A program made the translations under genes and the position numbers. Below the pieces are notes generated by a model that saw only the letters and a program-made list of their open reading frames with translations, did not search any database and was not told where the DNA came from. A stretch of DNA of 64,000 bases from Phalacrocorax aristotelis (lineage: Eukaryota; Chordata; Aves; Suliformes; Phalacrocoracidae): assembly GCF_949628215.1 (NCBI RefSeq), contig NC_134277.1, forward strand, positions 125,847,963 to 125,911,962, read 5' to 3'. Shown here piece after piece: positions 36,472-47,988 of the stretch (positions are counted from its first letter, which is position 1; each line of letters begins with the position of its first letter).

Positions 36472-39400
36472 CTAGGAAGGAAACTGATGAGACAAACACC
36501 GAGTTAGCCTTACATTTTTTTACAAAAATGTACTCGATAAATAAATGATAAATATATTGTGTGCTCAATACGTCTAACATCTGGCAATAACACACTTGGT
36601 GCTCCCATGTTATAAACGGAGGAAATGAATGACAGACCAAGTCATTTTGTGAAAGCCCAGCCAGCGGTGGAGGCAGTTACTGGAAACAGACAGTTCTAGT
36701 CCAGGCTTTACTCTCTGTGTACCACCCCAGGAAAATTTTTGAAATTTCTATACCCAGCTATAGTTTAAGATGTATATTGGAGGCAGAAGTGGCCAGAGAA
36801 ATGCTATTCGCCTAGATTATTAAAAATTAAAACCACTTCATAACTTGGTACATATAACTGGATTGACTGTGGGAATACTAACTAGAGGACTGTTTTTACT
36901 AAACTTGCCGGCTGATTTTGCAGGCATATGGCAAAAGAAAGACGGCAGTGCTAGGTGAGTCACATTCTTACATTTTGAAAGGAAAAAAGCGTATAGACAG
37001 AGGCATGATTAGATAAAACTTTTCCTTTTGAATTGCATCCATGATCTTGTTGGCTACATACTCTGCATCATAAACAGGAAGAAGGAGGTGGTTTCTGGTG
37101 AAACAAGAAACAAAGCATTAAAAGTTTAATTTTGAGACGAGAAATTATAAAACTTTACTTTTGAGATGTATTCTAACACAGAAATAATTTAATTAAATAA
37201 TTTAAGAATTTTCCCCCTTCCTCTCAAGTAGTTTCAAAAGGGAGTTTCCAGTCCTCTTTGTTTCTGCTATCATCAAAATAAACTAAAAACACTTTGGTGA
37301 TGTTGTGAATTTTAATAACTTTTGTGCAAGCCCTGCTCTGACCCTAATGAAGTTAATGCTCACAGTGGTTGTGGCATTGAAAACTGCCAAGCTAAGCCAT
37401 ACTGTATGCTGTTCTACACATAATAGTTCTGCTCTCCACACAGCTCCTCCTTTTCTACTGTAGATGTTGAGGTGACAGCTAAATAGACCAGGTCCAGGCC
37501 TGTTTCCAGCCAGGAGAAAGGCTGTGCTCTGCATAATATATGGTACTACATATGGACGATGGATGGTGGAAGCAGGAACCGTGCACTGAAAATCCAAGAC
37601 CACTGGGGTATTGCTTTTCTGCAATGGCTAATTCGGTGCCTGCAGCCTCTACCATCACTGCAACAACACAGCGACCCACCAGATAACTACCACCACAGCC
37701 ACTGTCACTCAGATAAATATAGTACCTGCTAATACAGTTAATAATGATAGGTCATGGGTATCCTGACAGCCATAACTGTAATCATTGTGCCAAAGGTACT
37801 GGGGGCAAGAAACTCAACAGTGCCCATTCTACTGACAGATAAGGCTGTATTAAATATTGCTGTGCATCCCTAACCATTCCTTAACTGCGAGGTTATTATG
37901 CAGTCCCTGTTGCATGTCAGTTATTAATTGTATGCAAAGCTTGGATTTCTTATGTCAGGAGACATAGCCGTTTGTGCCAACAGAGCCAAAATACTGAATT
38001 GAGCAGCAAACCAACCTTATAATAGCTAGAGGCTGAATATGGTATGTCTAGCGAGTAGTGATTATTTTTTTACATATGAAACAGTACACAATCTAAGTTT
38101 TACTTACTGGGTTTGAAAACCTTTAGATAATTTAGTATTAATAAAATAGGGGCAAATTATGGTGGTTTTAATGCCTTGTTTTCCTGCATGATACAGTTCC
38201 GAATCTAAGGCTTCCATCATTCCAATGGTGGCATACTTACTTCCAGCATAACCTGAAAAGTGAAGAAAAGAAATATCCAAAATATGTCAACAGCACCACA
38301 GTGCTATATAGAGAATTTAATGCTTTGTAAAACTATGTAAGCCCTGATATTATCGAGTTATATAATTAGCAGTCTTGTAATATTTTAAGGATGCTGTGCA
38401 CGTTGGTGATGCTAACTCGGAAGGTTACTGGCTTTTCCCATGATTGATGCACAGTTGTCTAAGGATAAGATTAATCCTTTCCAGAGGACTTTTTTTTTTT
38501 TAGGAAGATGAGCTTATTCAACATTTTATGTACATTTCCAGATACCCAGATACAAGCCAGGCATTCTTTCAATTCAGAATGTCTTCACCCTTTAATATCA
38601 CAGCTTACATTTCAGTAAGAACTATTCCCAGCGGTAAAATCTAAATACCCTACTTATAAATGCTGCTTCAATCTATTACTACTTCTGATTTACCCTGCAA
38701 CTACAATACTATTTTGTTTGCCCAGGAAGACTGAATCTTGTCTGATTTGTATTGCTTGATGAATGTATGGAACTCTCTGATTGGAAATAAAAATTTACCC
38801 TCACAAGGGCCTGTGCAACCTGATCTAAGTTGGGCCTGCTTTTATTTGGGGGTATGGACCAAATGATGCCCACAGATTCCTTCCTACCTAAACTATTCTA
38901 CAATTTTGCAACTGTAAGGACCTTATTTTAATATAAGAATGTACATGTGGTTTCCTAAGGCTTTTTCAAATGTGTGTGAAAATAGATACAACAAAATCCG
39001 GTTTTGCTAAAAGAGTAACTTCAAAAACTGGCAACAGAGACAGTCTGTTATTCTTCAGGGATTCACGCATAACGGATGATGGAACCACACAACCTAAAAA
39101 TGTAGGGGTAAAAGCAAAGGTGTAAAAAGTTATAGTACATGGATGGGCAGGTCCACTCTCATAAGCCTTACAGTTAAATGATGAAAGTTGGTTGTGACCT
39201 ATTATCAATACTGAATCTGACCCAACAATAACGGGTGGCAAATAAACACTACGGTAACACTGTCAATCAGCAGAAGAAACAAGAGATACTTATTACACTG
39301 AAGTTCACATTCTCATAGGGCAACCTAAGATATACAGTCAGGATGTCAGAGAGGCTTGAGGAGAGACTGGGCAGCAGATCCAGGCTGATGAAATAGTCAG

Positions 39401-42400
39401 GACTCTAGCAGACAGCTCTCCTGAGGGAAACAGCTGAGAATATGGAGCTGACACAGTTAATTTGAATTTTTAATGACAATTTTGCCCAAATACCTTCTGG
39501 ACCTGAAAAGCATTTTCCAACTAAATATATAGTTCCAGGTATAACTCTCAGATGTCTCAGGACTCTGAACATTCATCTACAGAAAACCTGGCATAAGAAA
39601 GTGTTAGACAACCTGTATGCAGGGCTCCCTCCCACTCACTGCACATGTATGAGTGTACTGTCCTCCTCCTGTGCAGATAAGACAGGCTGCAGTGAGAGAG
39701 TAAAATCTGCAGTGAGCTAGCTCCCTGTGCCATGCAGGCAACGTGCCGCCATCATCCTCTTCAATACACCACCACCTCCTTCCGTACCTGCAGGCTCTTC
39801 CTGAGCGTTCAATATGTCAGTATAAACTGCTTAAGCCAAGCATTTATGAGATCTCCAAGAAAAGTTATTAGCATGTAGATCTAATTTGTAATGGCACTTG
39901 ATGCTACTAACCTGACATTCTGTAGGCTCCCAACAATCCTGCTGCACTGGCTATGCTAACCAGGTGTCCACGGTTACAGGTCATCATGGCTGGAAGAAAG
40001 GCCTTGCAAGTCTGAGACATATAAAAAAAACCACTTTACAACTAGACGTGCCAAAAATACTGCATTCCTAATTAAGCTTTACAACCCGATTTGCTTTCTG
40101 GGCCTTCATTATACAAGAAGCCCAAGTGACCTATCTCTGTAAGAATGTATAAACGAGAGACAGTGTTTCCTTGAATGACTGCCCTCTCTTTGAAGACCTG
40201 TCAGCATTAAAATTGTGTTATTAAAAGCAGCAAAGTTTGTATTTTCTCTGCCTCCTGGTTCCTCGCGGTTTGAATCCTCTATTACCAAAGGTTTGGTACA
40301 CAAGAGGGAGCTAGAAGCCAACACATGAAGGGCAGCTCAGCTGTTGATGGGCCCTATTTGTTACAAACTGAACTGCCCGACAACTTCGGCACCCCAAACC
40401 ATCACTATGGGTGATACCAACTATATAAGAAGGAAGTTAGTGTTTTATGAGGGGGAAGACAAGAGCAGTAACAAAATGTTTTCAATAGCTGAGAAGTGCT
40501 GCAATGTCTATTTGACTCCAGATGTGTGTGCCTAGTACATGTTTTTTTGATAGAGGGCCAACGGTCCCTGTCCTCCTGCCCTGTCTCTTCAGACCTGTCA
40601 GGAGGAACATCTCTCCCTGTCTCTTTGCCCCAAGTATTTGGAAGAATGATGCACTGTGGGCTGGGAAATGCTTAGAGGACTTCTATCTGCAGTGATTTTC
40701 CTTCGGGAAATGCTGTTTAGCAAGGGAGTTGCAATGCTACATTTTCCCATGATTGCAGGAAGCTCATTCAGGTATATAACAACAAATGCAAGAGGGGGCA
40801 AGACTAATGCTCCCTTGCAACAAAACCTCCTAAAGGTCAACTGAGAGCCCAAATAACAGCAAACACTTTCAGAGGTATGAAAACACAGCAAAGATAATAC
40901 ATAGAAAACTCATCTGGATAGTATGTATATTAAGCACATGGTGACTAGGAATGGAAAGCATAACATGAGGACTGACACCAACACGTGCAGCATAGAATCA
41001 CAGAGTCATTTAGGTTGGAAAAGACCTTTAAGATCATTGAGTCCAACCATAAACCTAACACTGCCGAGTCTACCACTAAACCCTCGTTGTGCCTCCCTGA
41101 ATGCTACAAGTCTATTAGACAAAGTCTTCTGATGCCAGCAAACATCAGGAGCAGGAAAGTCACATGCCATCATGCCAGCACTACCTTCAGCCACAGTTGT
41201 TTCACAGATAGAGCATGTTTCATGACAGAATGGCACAAATGTTTGATTTACCAGAGTGCCCAGGCAGGTTTCTGTTAACGTTACTGAGACATAGCGGGGA
41301 GACTGTCGATTTGGTGCCTCTCCAGTTACAGGATGATTAAAAAAAAAAAGCCAACAGTATCTTCCCTCATTCAAGGCTCTTCCCATCCTTATTCCAAACT
41401 GGGTTCCCCAGGCAGGTGCCACCACGGTGATTCTCACACTAAAATACTTGCCTGTACCTTTCGGTCACCCAGGAGAGAAAAAAAATAAAATACATTACCC
41501 AGACTTGAGAGAAGAAGTTGACTCTTAACATCTTTTCAAAATCTGCATCTGAAAGGTCACAAAACTTTTCCCCAAGCAGCATGCCAGCATTATTGATTAG
41601 AATAGTAACGTCCCCAACTTCTTTTCTAACCTGAATAAAAAAAAAAAAGAATAAACAGAAAGCTTTAGAAGGTATGCTTGCCTCTTGTGCTTTATTTATG
41701 AAAATGGGTAGTGACATTTGCAATTATTTATATTTCTACTGGAAACATAAGTACATACGAACTGTTGTACTGCACCAGATCAAAGGCCCGTCTAGCACCA
41801 TAGCCCCTTGTCTCATAGGGGAAAGCGGTGAAAAAAGGACTAGGACTCTAAGGTCTCCTCCAGTGTACTCCTCAACTTTTTACACTCTGCAGCTTAGGAT
41901 CTTCCTGAGACAGATAAGGTATCTATATCTTCGTATTTAATATATCCCAATGATTTTTTTCCCCTAAGAATTTGTCTAATTGCTCCCTGAACTCCAGAAT
42001 ACTTTTGGTTTCCACTGGAGCCTAAGGTAATCAGTCACAAAGCTTTAGTGTGCACTGTGAGCATGCTTTCATTGCAACCTGAACATTTCTTGTCCCCTAT
42101 TTCTGGTATTGTGAGTATTCCTCAGCCAAGCCTGTTCATCCCCCTCTTCAGCTAATTTCTACTGAACAGAAAAGAATTCACTGCAGATCCCTGGGGGATA
42201 GCAATCCTCTGAGTACAGGAGCATGTACCATGAAACTGATAGATAACATCACTTGGAGAGAAGGCCAAAATTACCATTAACTTCATTTGGGATTTTATAA
42301 AAAGATTTTATTCCATTATTTGGATTTATATCAAAGCAGATTGCCAAGATTTACTTATAGTATTAAGAATCAGGCTCACTGCAGAGATTTCTGTGCTAGA

Positions 42401-45400
42401 GGCAAACAGTTATTTGGTGTCTCAAAAATGACAGCATGACTGCAAAACCATAAAAATCCCAGATACGCTGCTGTCTGGCAATTTGGAGATAGGTTCTTGG
42501 ATCTGATGCTCCAACATTTGACCTTGCTTTGGCTTTTTCATGGAACTTCAGTGTTCAGTGAAGACTCAGTTGATACTCCTCCAGCTATGTCAGGCTTTCT
42601 CCTTGTTATAGACAAGCAGGGCTCACATACCATCTCCTTTCCCTCTGCACAAATGAATGCAAATCTAGACACTGCTGAGTATGGCAGGGTTACCCAGCTC
42701 TTCCTTTGCAGGATATATCTGTGCTGTCTCCCCACTTGTACCTTCTAACTACTGTGGCAGTCCACATGACTTCATTATGTATTTCTCTAGGTGTCTATTA
42801 ATTCTTCTCCTTATTATCGTTTCTACTAATTTTCTATAGGACAGGTTTGTAGTTTCACTGTGTCCTCTCAGGTGCTCTTTAAAACGGGCATATTTGCTAC
42901 TCTTTGTTCCTTGGACACCTGTTACAGCAAAACACCCCCTCCCACATTTCTAGCTCATCAGATCCATCTCTGATTTCCTCCAGAATTCCCAGGTGGACAC
43001 TGCCTGATCAGTGCCACTTCACCAGTTTATTCTAAAACCTCTTCTTCATCGACTTCGATGACCTGATCTGCTTCCTAGAAAGAAAGCTTCCACTATGGGA
43101 ACAAACCTAGCTTTTTCTGCCATGAATATCCCACATCAAAGCAACTAATTTAACTTTTCTGCTAATGCTTTATCTACTGTGTCCAAGCTCAAGACTTTTC
43201 ATATTACAAATTAAAAAGTTGCAGGGATTTCTAAGAGTAGACGAAGCCCCTGGCTGAAGAACTCTTGCTCTAGAAGAACTTCAGGCTCCTACATGACTGT
43301 TCAATTAATGCAGATACCTACAAAAATGTTGGTAGAGCTAACAATAATTTAACGCCTTAACACCAATTCCTGAATTTGAAACAGCTCTTTGAGTTTCTGC
43401 TTGTAGGTCAGTCTGTGCACTTCAGAATACTCTCTGCTGATATGGGCACAGCAGGCTGGAGCCCTGTGGCTGATTCGGTTAATGGGTTTGGAGGTTGAGA
43501 ATTACTTGAGTGCACAAAACAAACATTTTGAGACTCTGCTAAACTAAGATCAAACAAATAATTTCAAAGCGTTCAGCATCAATAGGAAGGTCTAACAGAA
43601 ATTACTTACAAAAGCTTAACCTAATCATTTTGGTGCATGTCTTTGCAAGAAGCAGATAGCATTCGTGGGAATAGGGATTTAATGACAATTTAAAACGTTA
43701 TTTTTTAAAGACATTTGATCTTGGTAAATTCTAAAGTGAGTTTTTTTCTTGCAAAAAGAAGATTCTAGAAGAACTGCCATTTGATTTATAGTATCACTGC
43801 AAATAAAGATCAAGCGTTGCATACGAAGTACTGAACACAAGTTGCTCAGAATGATTTTTCATCTTGCTGGGAAGTGAGAACAGATATTAAGATTGTTGAA
43901 ATTACTGGGATTCTTACTCCAAAATTGCAGGAGTGGTAATCAATGTCTTAAGACAGTGAGGATCACATCACCTGTACCACCCAAGTAACTGGCAAAGATC
44001 GTCCTCCTTGAACACTGCATGTTGGGTCAGCACAGAACATTCAACAACTTGCTCATCTCTGCAGACATACTATTATAATATGATATATCCTTGCCTGCAC
44101 TGTCCAAGCAATGGAATTGTTTCTGTGCACTGTTAGTTGGCTGTGCCCCAAATGCTGCTAACAAGTACGGGAAAAATAATAGCTTATTGACTGCAAGCAT
44201 GAGAATTGCAGTTCCAGATACTTACAGATACTGAATCCAACTTAACCTTTACAAGTGTTTTCCCTTGGGAACATTTCTTGAGGAAAAAATACTTACTTCA
44301 AACTTTCATAGCCATGTTCAGAAAAAATTTAACTGTTTTGGTTAAAATTAAAAGCAACAGCACAAAACAAAGACCCCCCCACCCCCCTCAACAACTCACA
44401 GAAAGTGAATGTTACACTTCAAGGCTTTTCCAAACCAATCTATCAACATTCACGTGTAAAGAAATATTTTAGCTAATTTCTCTGATGTATGCCTTCAGAC
44501 ACAGAATGTCAAAGCTGTGACTTGAATCATGTATATATGTACATACACTGAGAATTTAACAAAAGAAGAATTTGTCCTTGGACGTAACGGCAGAATGGGT
44601 AACTGGATTATAAGTGAGGTTATACTGGGAAATAGTTTCAGGCAGGATGTAGTTAAAGGACAAGTAAAAATTAATAATGTTCATGTCCAATTTATGGACT
44701 CCAATAATAGAAAAAAAAAAAGTAGTTTACAAAACGTAGGTCAGCACAGCTAAAGAGTCTCATTTAAAATGGAGTCCTTCTCTTCCTTACTTTCCAACTG
44801 GCTTGACCAAAAAATAAACTGAAGCTGAATCATCAATTTGACTGAAGACCAGCCATGTCCTGATGGTATTTCTGAAACCATTACACCCCGAATCAGCCTT
44901 ACAGAACTACAGTTTTATAAACAAAGGGTCAAAGAAAAAGACCCTTCCCTTATAACTTCCACTAGGTTTTTAAAATTTTTTTTATTTCTTGACACCTTAA
45001 AGAAGTTTTAAAGCTTAAACAAGCTAATACATGGAGCTAACATCTGCTGTATGTTTTACCCTTAATCTAAAAGAAGTTACCATCTCATAATGAAGACTAG
45101 AAATACTGTAGACTAGAAATCTTGACAGAACAGATTAAACCCAGTTACTTCATTGTGAACATCGTTTCAGTTCCATCTAGAAGCTACTTGTCAAAAAGAG
45201 AAAATCACTGCTCTACATGATTATTTCCCTTTAGTGAATAGTAGTTTCTAAAAAAAACCCCAAAATTAATCAGCATATACTATTAAAGAGAAGCAAAAAA
45301 ATCAGAAGCAAGAAACCAAATCAGAAGCCAGAAGCTGTACCTTACCTTGTCTGCCTGTTCATAGACCTCCTCCCTATTGCTGCAGTCACAGTGGTAGACA

Positions 45401-45675
45401 AACACTATTTTAGCTCCATTTTTTTGGGCTAATCTGCTTGTTTCTTTGTTACCTTCATCATCAATGTCCCAAAGAACCAAGGTTGCTCCCAAAGGAGCAA
45501 AGTTTAAGGCAATCTGCCTTCCAATCCCATTTGCGGAGCTAGTAATAAGCACTATTTCCCCAGCAAAAGTTTTTTTGTGTGGAGGAAATACGAGTAAGAT
45601 TAAATTCTCAAAAATTAAAAAAATTAATAATTTCAGGAACTGTAGTATCTTCAGGATGCTTCTGAAGTTGAACAT
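36390..45675 (-). CDS. SDR16C5: SDR16C-family retinol dehydrogenase-like protein, six coding exons
   Basis: Joining six minus-strand exons (45675-45346, 41630-41499, 40011-39912, 38252-38108, 37094-36972, 36471-36390) gives one 303-residue frame with GT donors and AG acceptors throughout; human SDR16C5 has 309 residues. Residues 7-30 are a hydrophobic N-terminal anchor. The NAD(P)-binding motif is T45-S-S-A-N-G-I-G52, with Ser46 where the family TGxxxGxG motif has Gly. LVLWDI follows, then NNAG at 123-126. The catalytic triad is present: Ser176, Tyr189 and Lys193 (YAGSK). The C-terminus is basic (RKKKD). Family members oxidise retinol or related lipids at the endoplasmic reticulum or lipid droplets (known of the family). 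The SDR16C call is firm; which paralogue (C5, or C6 in the PENK-proximal position) is not settled. The start is the Met aligned with the human start. Confidence 0.87.
36972..37094 (-). CDS. SDR16C5: SDR16C gene, coding exon 5
   Basis: 123 bases. CACCAG acceptor and GTAAGA donor. Reads PVYDAEYVANKIMDAIQKEK, matching the family's PKYAVEKIVEAI segment. The next stretch (MPLSIRFFPFK) is a few residues shorter than in human. Confidence 0.82.
38108..38252 (-). CDS. SDR16C5: SDR16C gene, coding exon 4
   Basis: 145 bases. TTTCAG acceptor and GTAAGT donor. Contains YAGSK (catalytic Tyr189 and Lys193) and GIKTTIICPYFINT, the conserved post-catalytic strand. Confidence 0.88.
39912..40011 (-). CDS. SDR16C5: SDR16C gene, coding exon 3
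   Basis: 100 bases. TCTCAG acceptor and GTTAGT donor. Reads TCKAFLPAMM, then GHLVSIASAAG with the catalytic Ser176. Ends one base into the Gly188 codon. Confidence 0.88.
40991..41128 (-). mobile_element. CR1 LINE 3' end in SDR16C intron 2
   Basis: CATAGAATCACAGAGTCATT, then AGGTTGGAAAAGACCTTTAA and GAGTCCAACCATAAACCTAA: a reversed CR1 3' end. 5'-truncated. Lies between exons 2 and 3. Confidence 0.88.
41499..41630 (-). CDS. SDR16C5: SDR16C gene, coding exon 2
   Basis: 44 codons. ATTCAG acceptor and GTAATG donor. Reads VRKEVGDVTILINNAG then VNFFSQVW, the strongly conserved NNAG region. Confidence 0.9.
41764..43200 (-). mobile_element. Ancient CR1-type LINE in SDR16C intron 1
   Basis: From the left: CACCAGATCAAAGGCCCGTC, then GAATTTGTCTAATTGCTCCC and later an ATCCCTGGGGGATAGCA block. 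Around 42.8-43.0 kb are GACAGGTTTGTAGTTTCACT and a GGGCATATTTGCTACTCTTT block. In this order they match the 3'-to-5' layout of old sauropsid CR1 on the minus strand (3' region, then reverse transcriptase, then upstream domain). Nearly 1.4 kb, with no intact frame. Inserted long before the avian CR1 copies. Confidence 0.6.
43201..45345 (-). other. Remainder of SDR16C intron 1
   Basis: Intron 1 runs 41631-45345. Outside the LINE relic I see only AT-rich sequence, including a C-rich patch at about 44373-44390. Confidence 0.55.
45346..45675 (-). CDS. SDR16C5: SDR16C gene, coding exon 1
   Basis: 110 codons from Met (45675-45673) to GACAAG followed by donor GTAAGG. Carries the membrane anchor, the cofactor motif (ITSSANGIG), LVLWDI and CDCSNREEVY. 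An AACAG|AGG acceptor at 45703/45704 implies 28 bases of 5' UTR in this exon and a further non-coding exon upstream. An in-frame ATG at 45712-45714 lies across that acceptor and is not used as the start here. Confidence 0.87.
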
Positions 45676-46289
45676 GATTTTTTCAGGCACAAACACTGCT
45701 CCTCTGTTACACAAACCCAGAAATACAACATGTTAGAATACTGAGACATTGACTAAAAAAAGAGACCAACTTTCAAACAGCTATTTCGTTCACATTGTTC
45801 TTTCGTGCAGCTACAAAATGTAACTAAAGACTTGTTTTGTGAAAGCTGCCAGCTTCTTAATGGTAAGATTAAAGCAAGTATCTTCTGTTAGATCCTACAC
45901 ACCTGCTGTTTTGTCCCAGAGCGCTCAGCTACCATGTGGGTTTTTATAGAGGTTTAGTAACATATATTTTATGTGGCAGTAGCTATACAGTACTTAGTTT
46001 TCATTAGGAAGGTGACATTAGCTGAACAAAAAAAAAGTACTGAAAACCCTGGCGTGGTGCCAGCCTTAGGAAGGGAGGCATCCGCCTCAGCAGAAAATGT
46101 ACCTGCTGTGCCGGAGAGCAGGCAGCAGGAACGCATCCACGCCGCGCAAACCTCCCCGTGCCGGGTGCCCGAAACCACAGAGCGTGTTCTCACTCGCAAG
46201 GAAATTACCAACCCCGCTCACAAGCGTGGCCCTGCGCCTTACGAACCCTGCGATTTCACCCTGCACGTAGCCCACACCTCTTCTTTTGC

Positions 46290-46960
46290 CGTGTTTCGGA
46301 GGGGAACGACAAGGCGGAGGTGCGCCAACCACCACCACGCCGCTGGGCCCAGCCCGCTGCCTCCCGCCCTCCCGCCGCCCGGCAGCTGGGCTGCGCTCCC
46401 CGGCCAGGGACTCCCGCCTCCCCGCGGCCGTGCCCCCCTCGGCACCCGCCGCCGGCCCGGCTCCCAGCCGGGCTCAGCCCTCCCGCCCTCCCTCCGCCGC
46501 CCGGCCCGGCCCGGCCGGAGCCCCCGCCCTCACCGCCGGTGCCGGCTGCCCCTCAGCCGCCTGCCCGCCGCGGCACGGGCGGCCACCCGGCCCGGCCTGG
46601 CCTAGCCCGGCCCCCGGGGGTTGGCTCCGTGCGGGGGCGGGGGCGGGGGCGGGGGCAGGGGAGGTGGCCGCGGCGGTGGCCGCGGCGGCCCGGGGAGCTG
46701 CGGAGGCGGAGTTGGCGGGCCTGTGCGTGAGGGGGTCGGGGAGGCCGCCCGGCTGTGGGGACCGGGTGTCGGTCCCGGGCGGCTTCCCGAAGCCGTCCCT
46801 CTGCTGGGAGGCAGCCTCTGCTCCCGCGTCGTGAAACCGAGCTTCGCCCGTCCCTCCCGCGCCCGACCCGCCCGAGGCAGCCGCCCCGGGCTGGCACCTC
46901 GCGTGGGACCTGAGGGACGGCCCGGCCGAGCGCTCGGAAAGCAAGCGCCCTTTCCTCCCT
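46290..46960. promoter_or_regulatory. CpG island upstream of the SDR16C gene
   Basis: Very GC- and CpG-rich block starting about 600 bases upstream of the SDR16C coding exon, in otherwise AT-rich DNA. The likely promoter and 5' UTR exon of that gene; a minus-strand donor CGGCG|GTGAGG at 46534/46533 could end the non-coding exon and join the acceptor at 45703. Open frames of up to 210 codons here are low-complexity Pro/Arg/Ala products of GC-rich DNA, not genes. It might also drive an unknown transcript in the other direction. Confidence 0.6.
46633..46661 (+). repeat. GGGGGC hexamer tract, G-quadruplex-prone
   Basis: Four consecutive GGGGGC units followed by AGGGG, inside the CpG island. The regular G5 runs on the plus strand (C-rich on the strand of the SDR16C gene) have G-quadruplex potential. 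Confidence 0.85.
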
Positions 46961-47850
46961 CTGCTGCTGCCTTACTGGAGTTAGGAAGTTAAACGCTACC
47001 CGCTTGGTATCATAAGTTACTGTTCTCCAGCTTGCCTGCTTGCTGGAATGGGAATAAAAAGGGAGATGCCGATCATAAATGTCTCCCTATGCAACATGGA
47101 AATCGCCTTATTATCATTGTTTCACATCTTTAAAATGACACTTGTGGTTCCTCAGTTTTCCATACGTACATTACCCAGTTTTAAAACTGCAGCCCCGCAC
47201 CACCGTAGTGTCAGTACTTTTTTTCCGAGACTCAACAGAAACCTGTTTTCCCACTTAGGCTCGTAAGACTCTGCTTTGCATGTTACGTTCTCAGCTTGCC
47301 TCGGCCACCGTGACATCTTCCACACACTGTTTACGTAAAAAGGCAAATGAAGAGAGCACTACTTATTTCCTGCACTTTGCATTTTAAATAAGCAATACCA
47401 AAGGTCTTGTCTTGTTCATCAGCCCGTCATAGAAGGAAAGAATTTGAATAAAATCACGATGCGCTCTGGAGCACACATCTTTGTCGTAAACACAATTCAC
47501 ATTGTTGTTCACAAGGAATCATGGGGGATTTTTCATTTCAGCTGAAATACAATGGTAGTTCATATAATTCGATGCAATTTACACCACAAAATGTGGTGGA
47601 AAATTCTACCACTGTCAGTGCTAACAATAATTGTATGGAAGTTATGTACTTCCATGCACAATTAACTCTGGCATATTCTGTTTAGATCCCAGCAAAAGGT
47701 GAAGCTGAAATATACCCACTGAGGCTGAAGGCAGGTCTCAAAGCCTCAATGAACCATGGTTCCAAACAAGGTGCCAACCTATGCAAAATTGGTGGGGAAG
47801 GTAAGTCCAAGTGTCTTACACTGTTATCAGTAATTACATGGCAAAAAAAG
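46961..47850. other. Intergenic stretch, nothing recognised
   Basis: Falls from the CpG island into AT-rich DNA. No exon or named repeat seen. Confidence 0.5.
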
Positions 47851-47988
47851 TCTCCCTAAAGACGTTCAAGGCCAGGTTGGATGGTGCTGTCAGCAACCTG
47901 GTTTAGTTAAAGATGTCCCTGGCAGGGGGGTTGGACTAGATGATCTCTAAATGTCCCTTCCAACCCAAGCCATTCTATGATCCTATGA
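47851..47988 (+). mobile_element. CR1 LINE 3' end, plus strand
   Basis: GACGTTCAAGGCCAGGTTGG, then GGGGTTGGACTAGATGATCT and CCTTCCAACCCAAGCCATTC, ending CTATGATCCTATGA. 5'-truncated copy of about 138 bp. Confidence 0.9.

Noticed and set aside
45712-45714. Upstream in-frame ATG for the SDR16C gene (adds 13 residues)
   Set aside because: It lies upstream of a good AACAG acceptor at 45703/45704, and the protein aligned from the next Met matches the human start.
45973-46992. Frames of up to 210 codons in the second CpG island
   Set aside because: Low-complexity Pro/Arg/Ala translations in several overlapping frames; a GC effect.
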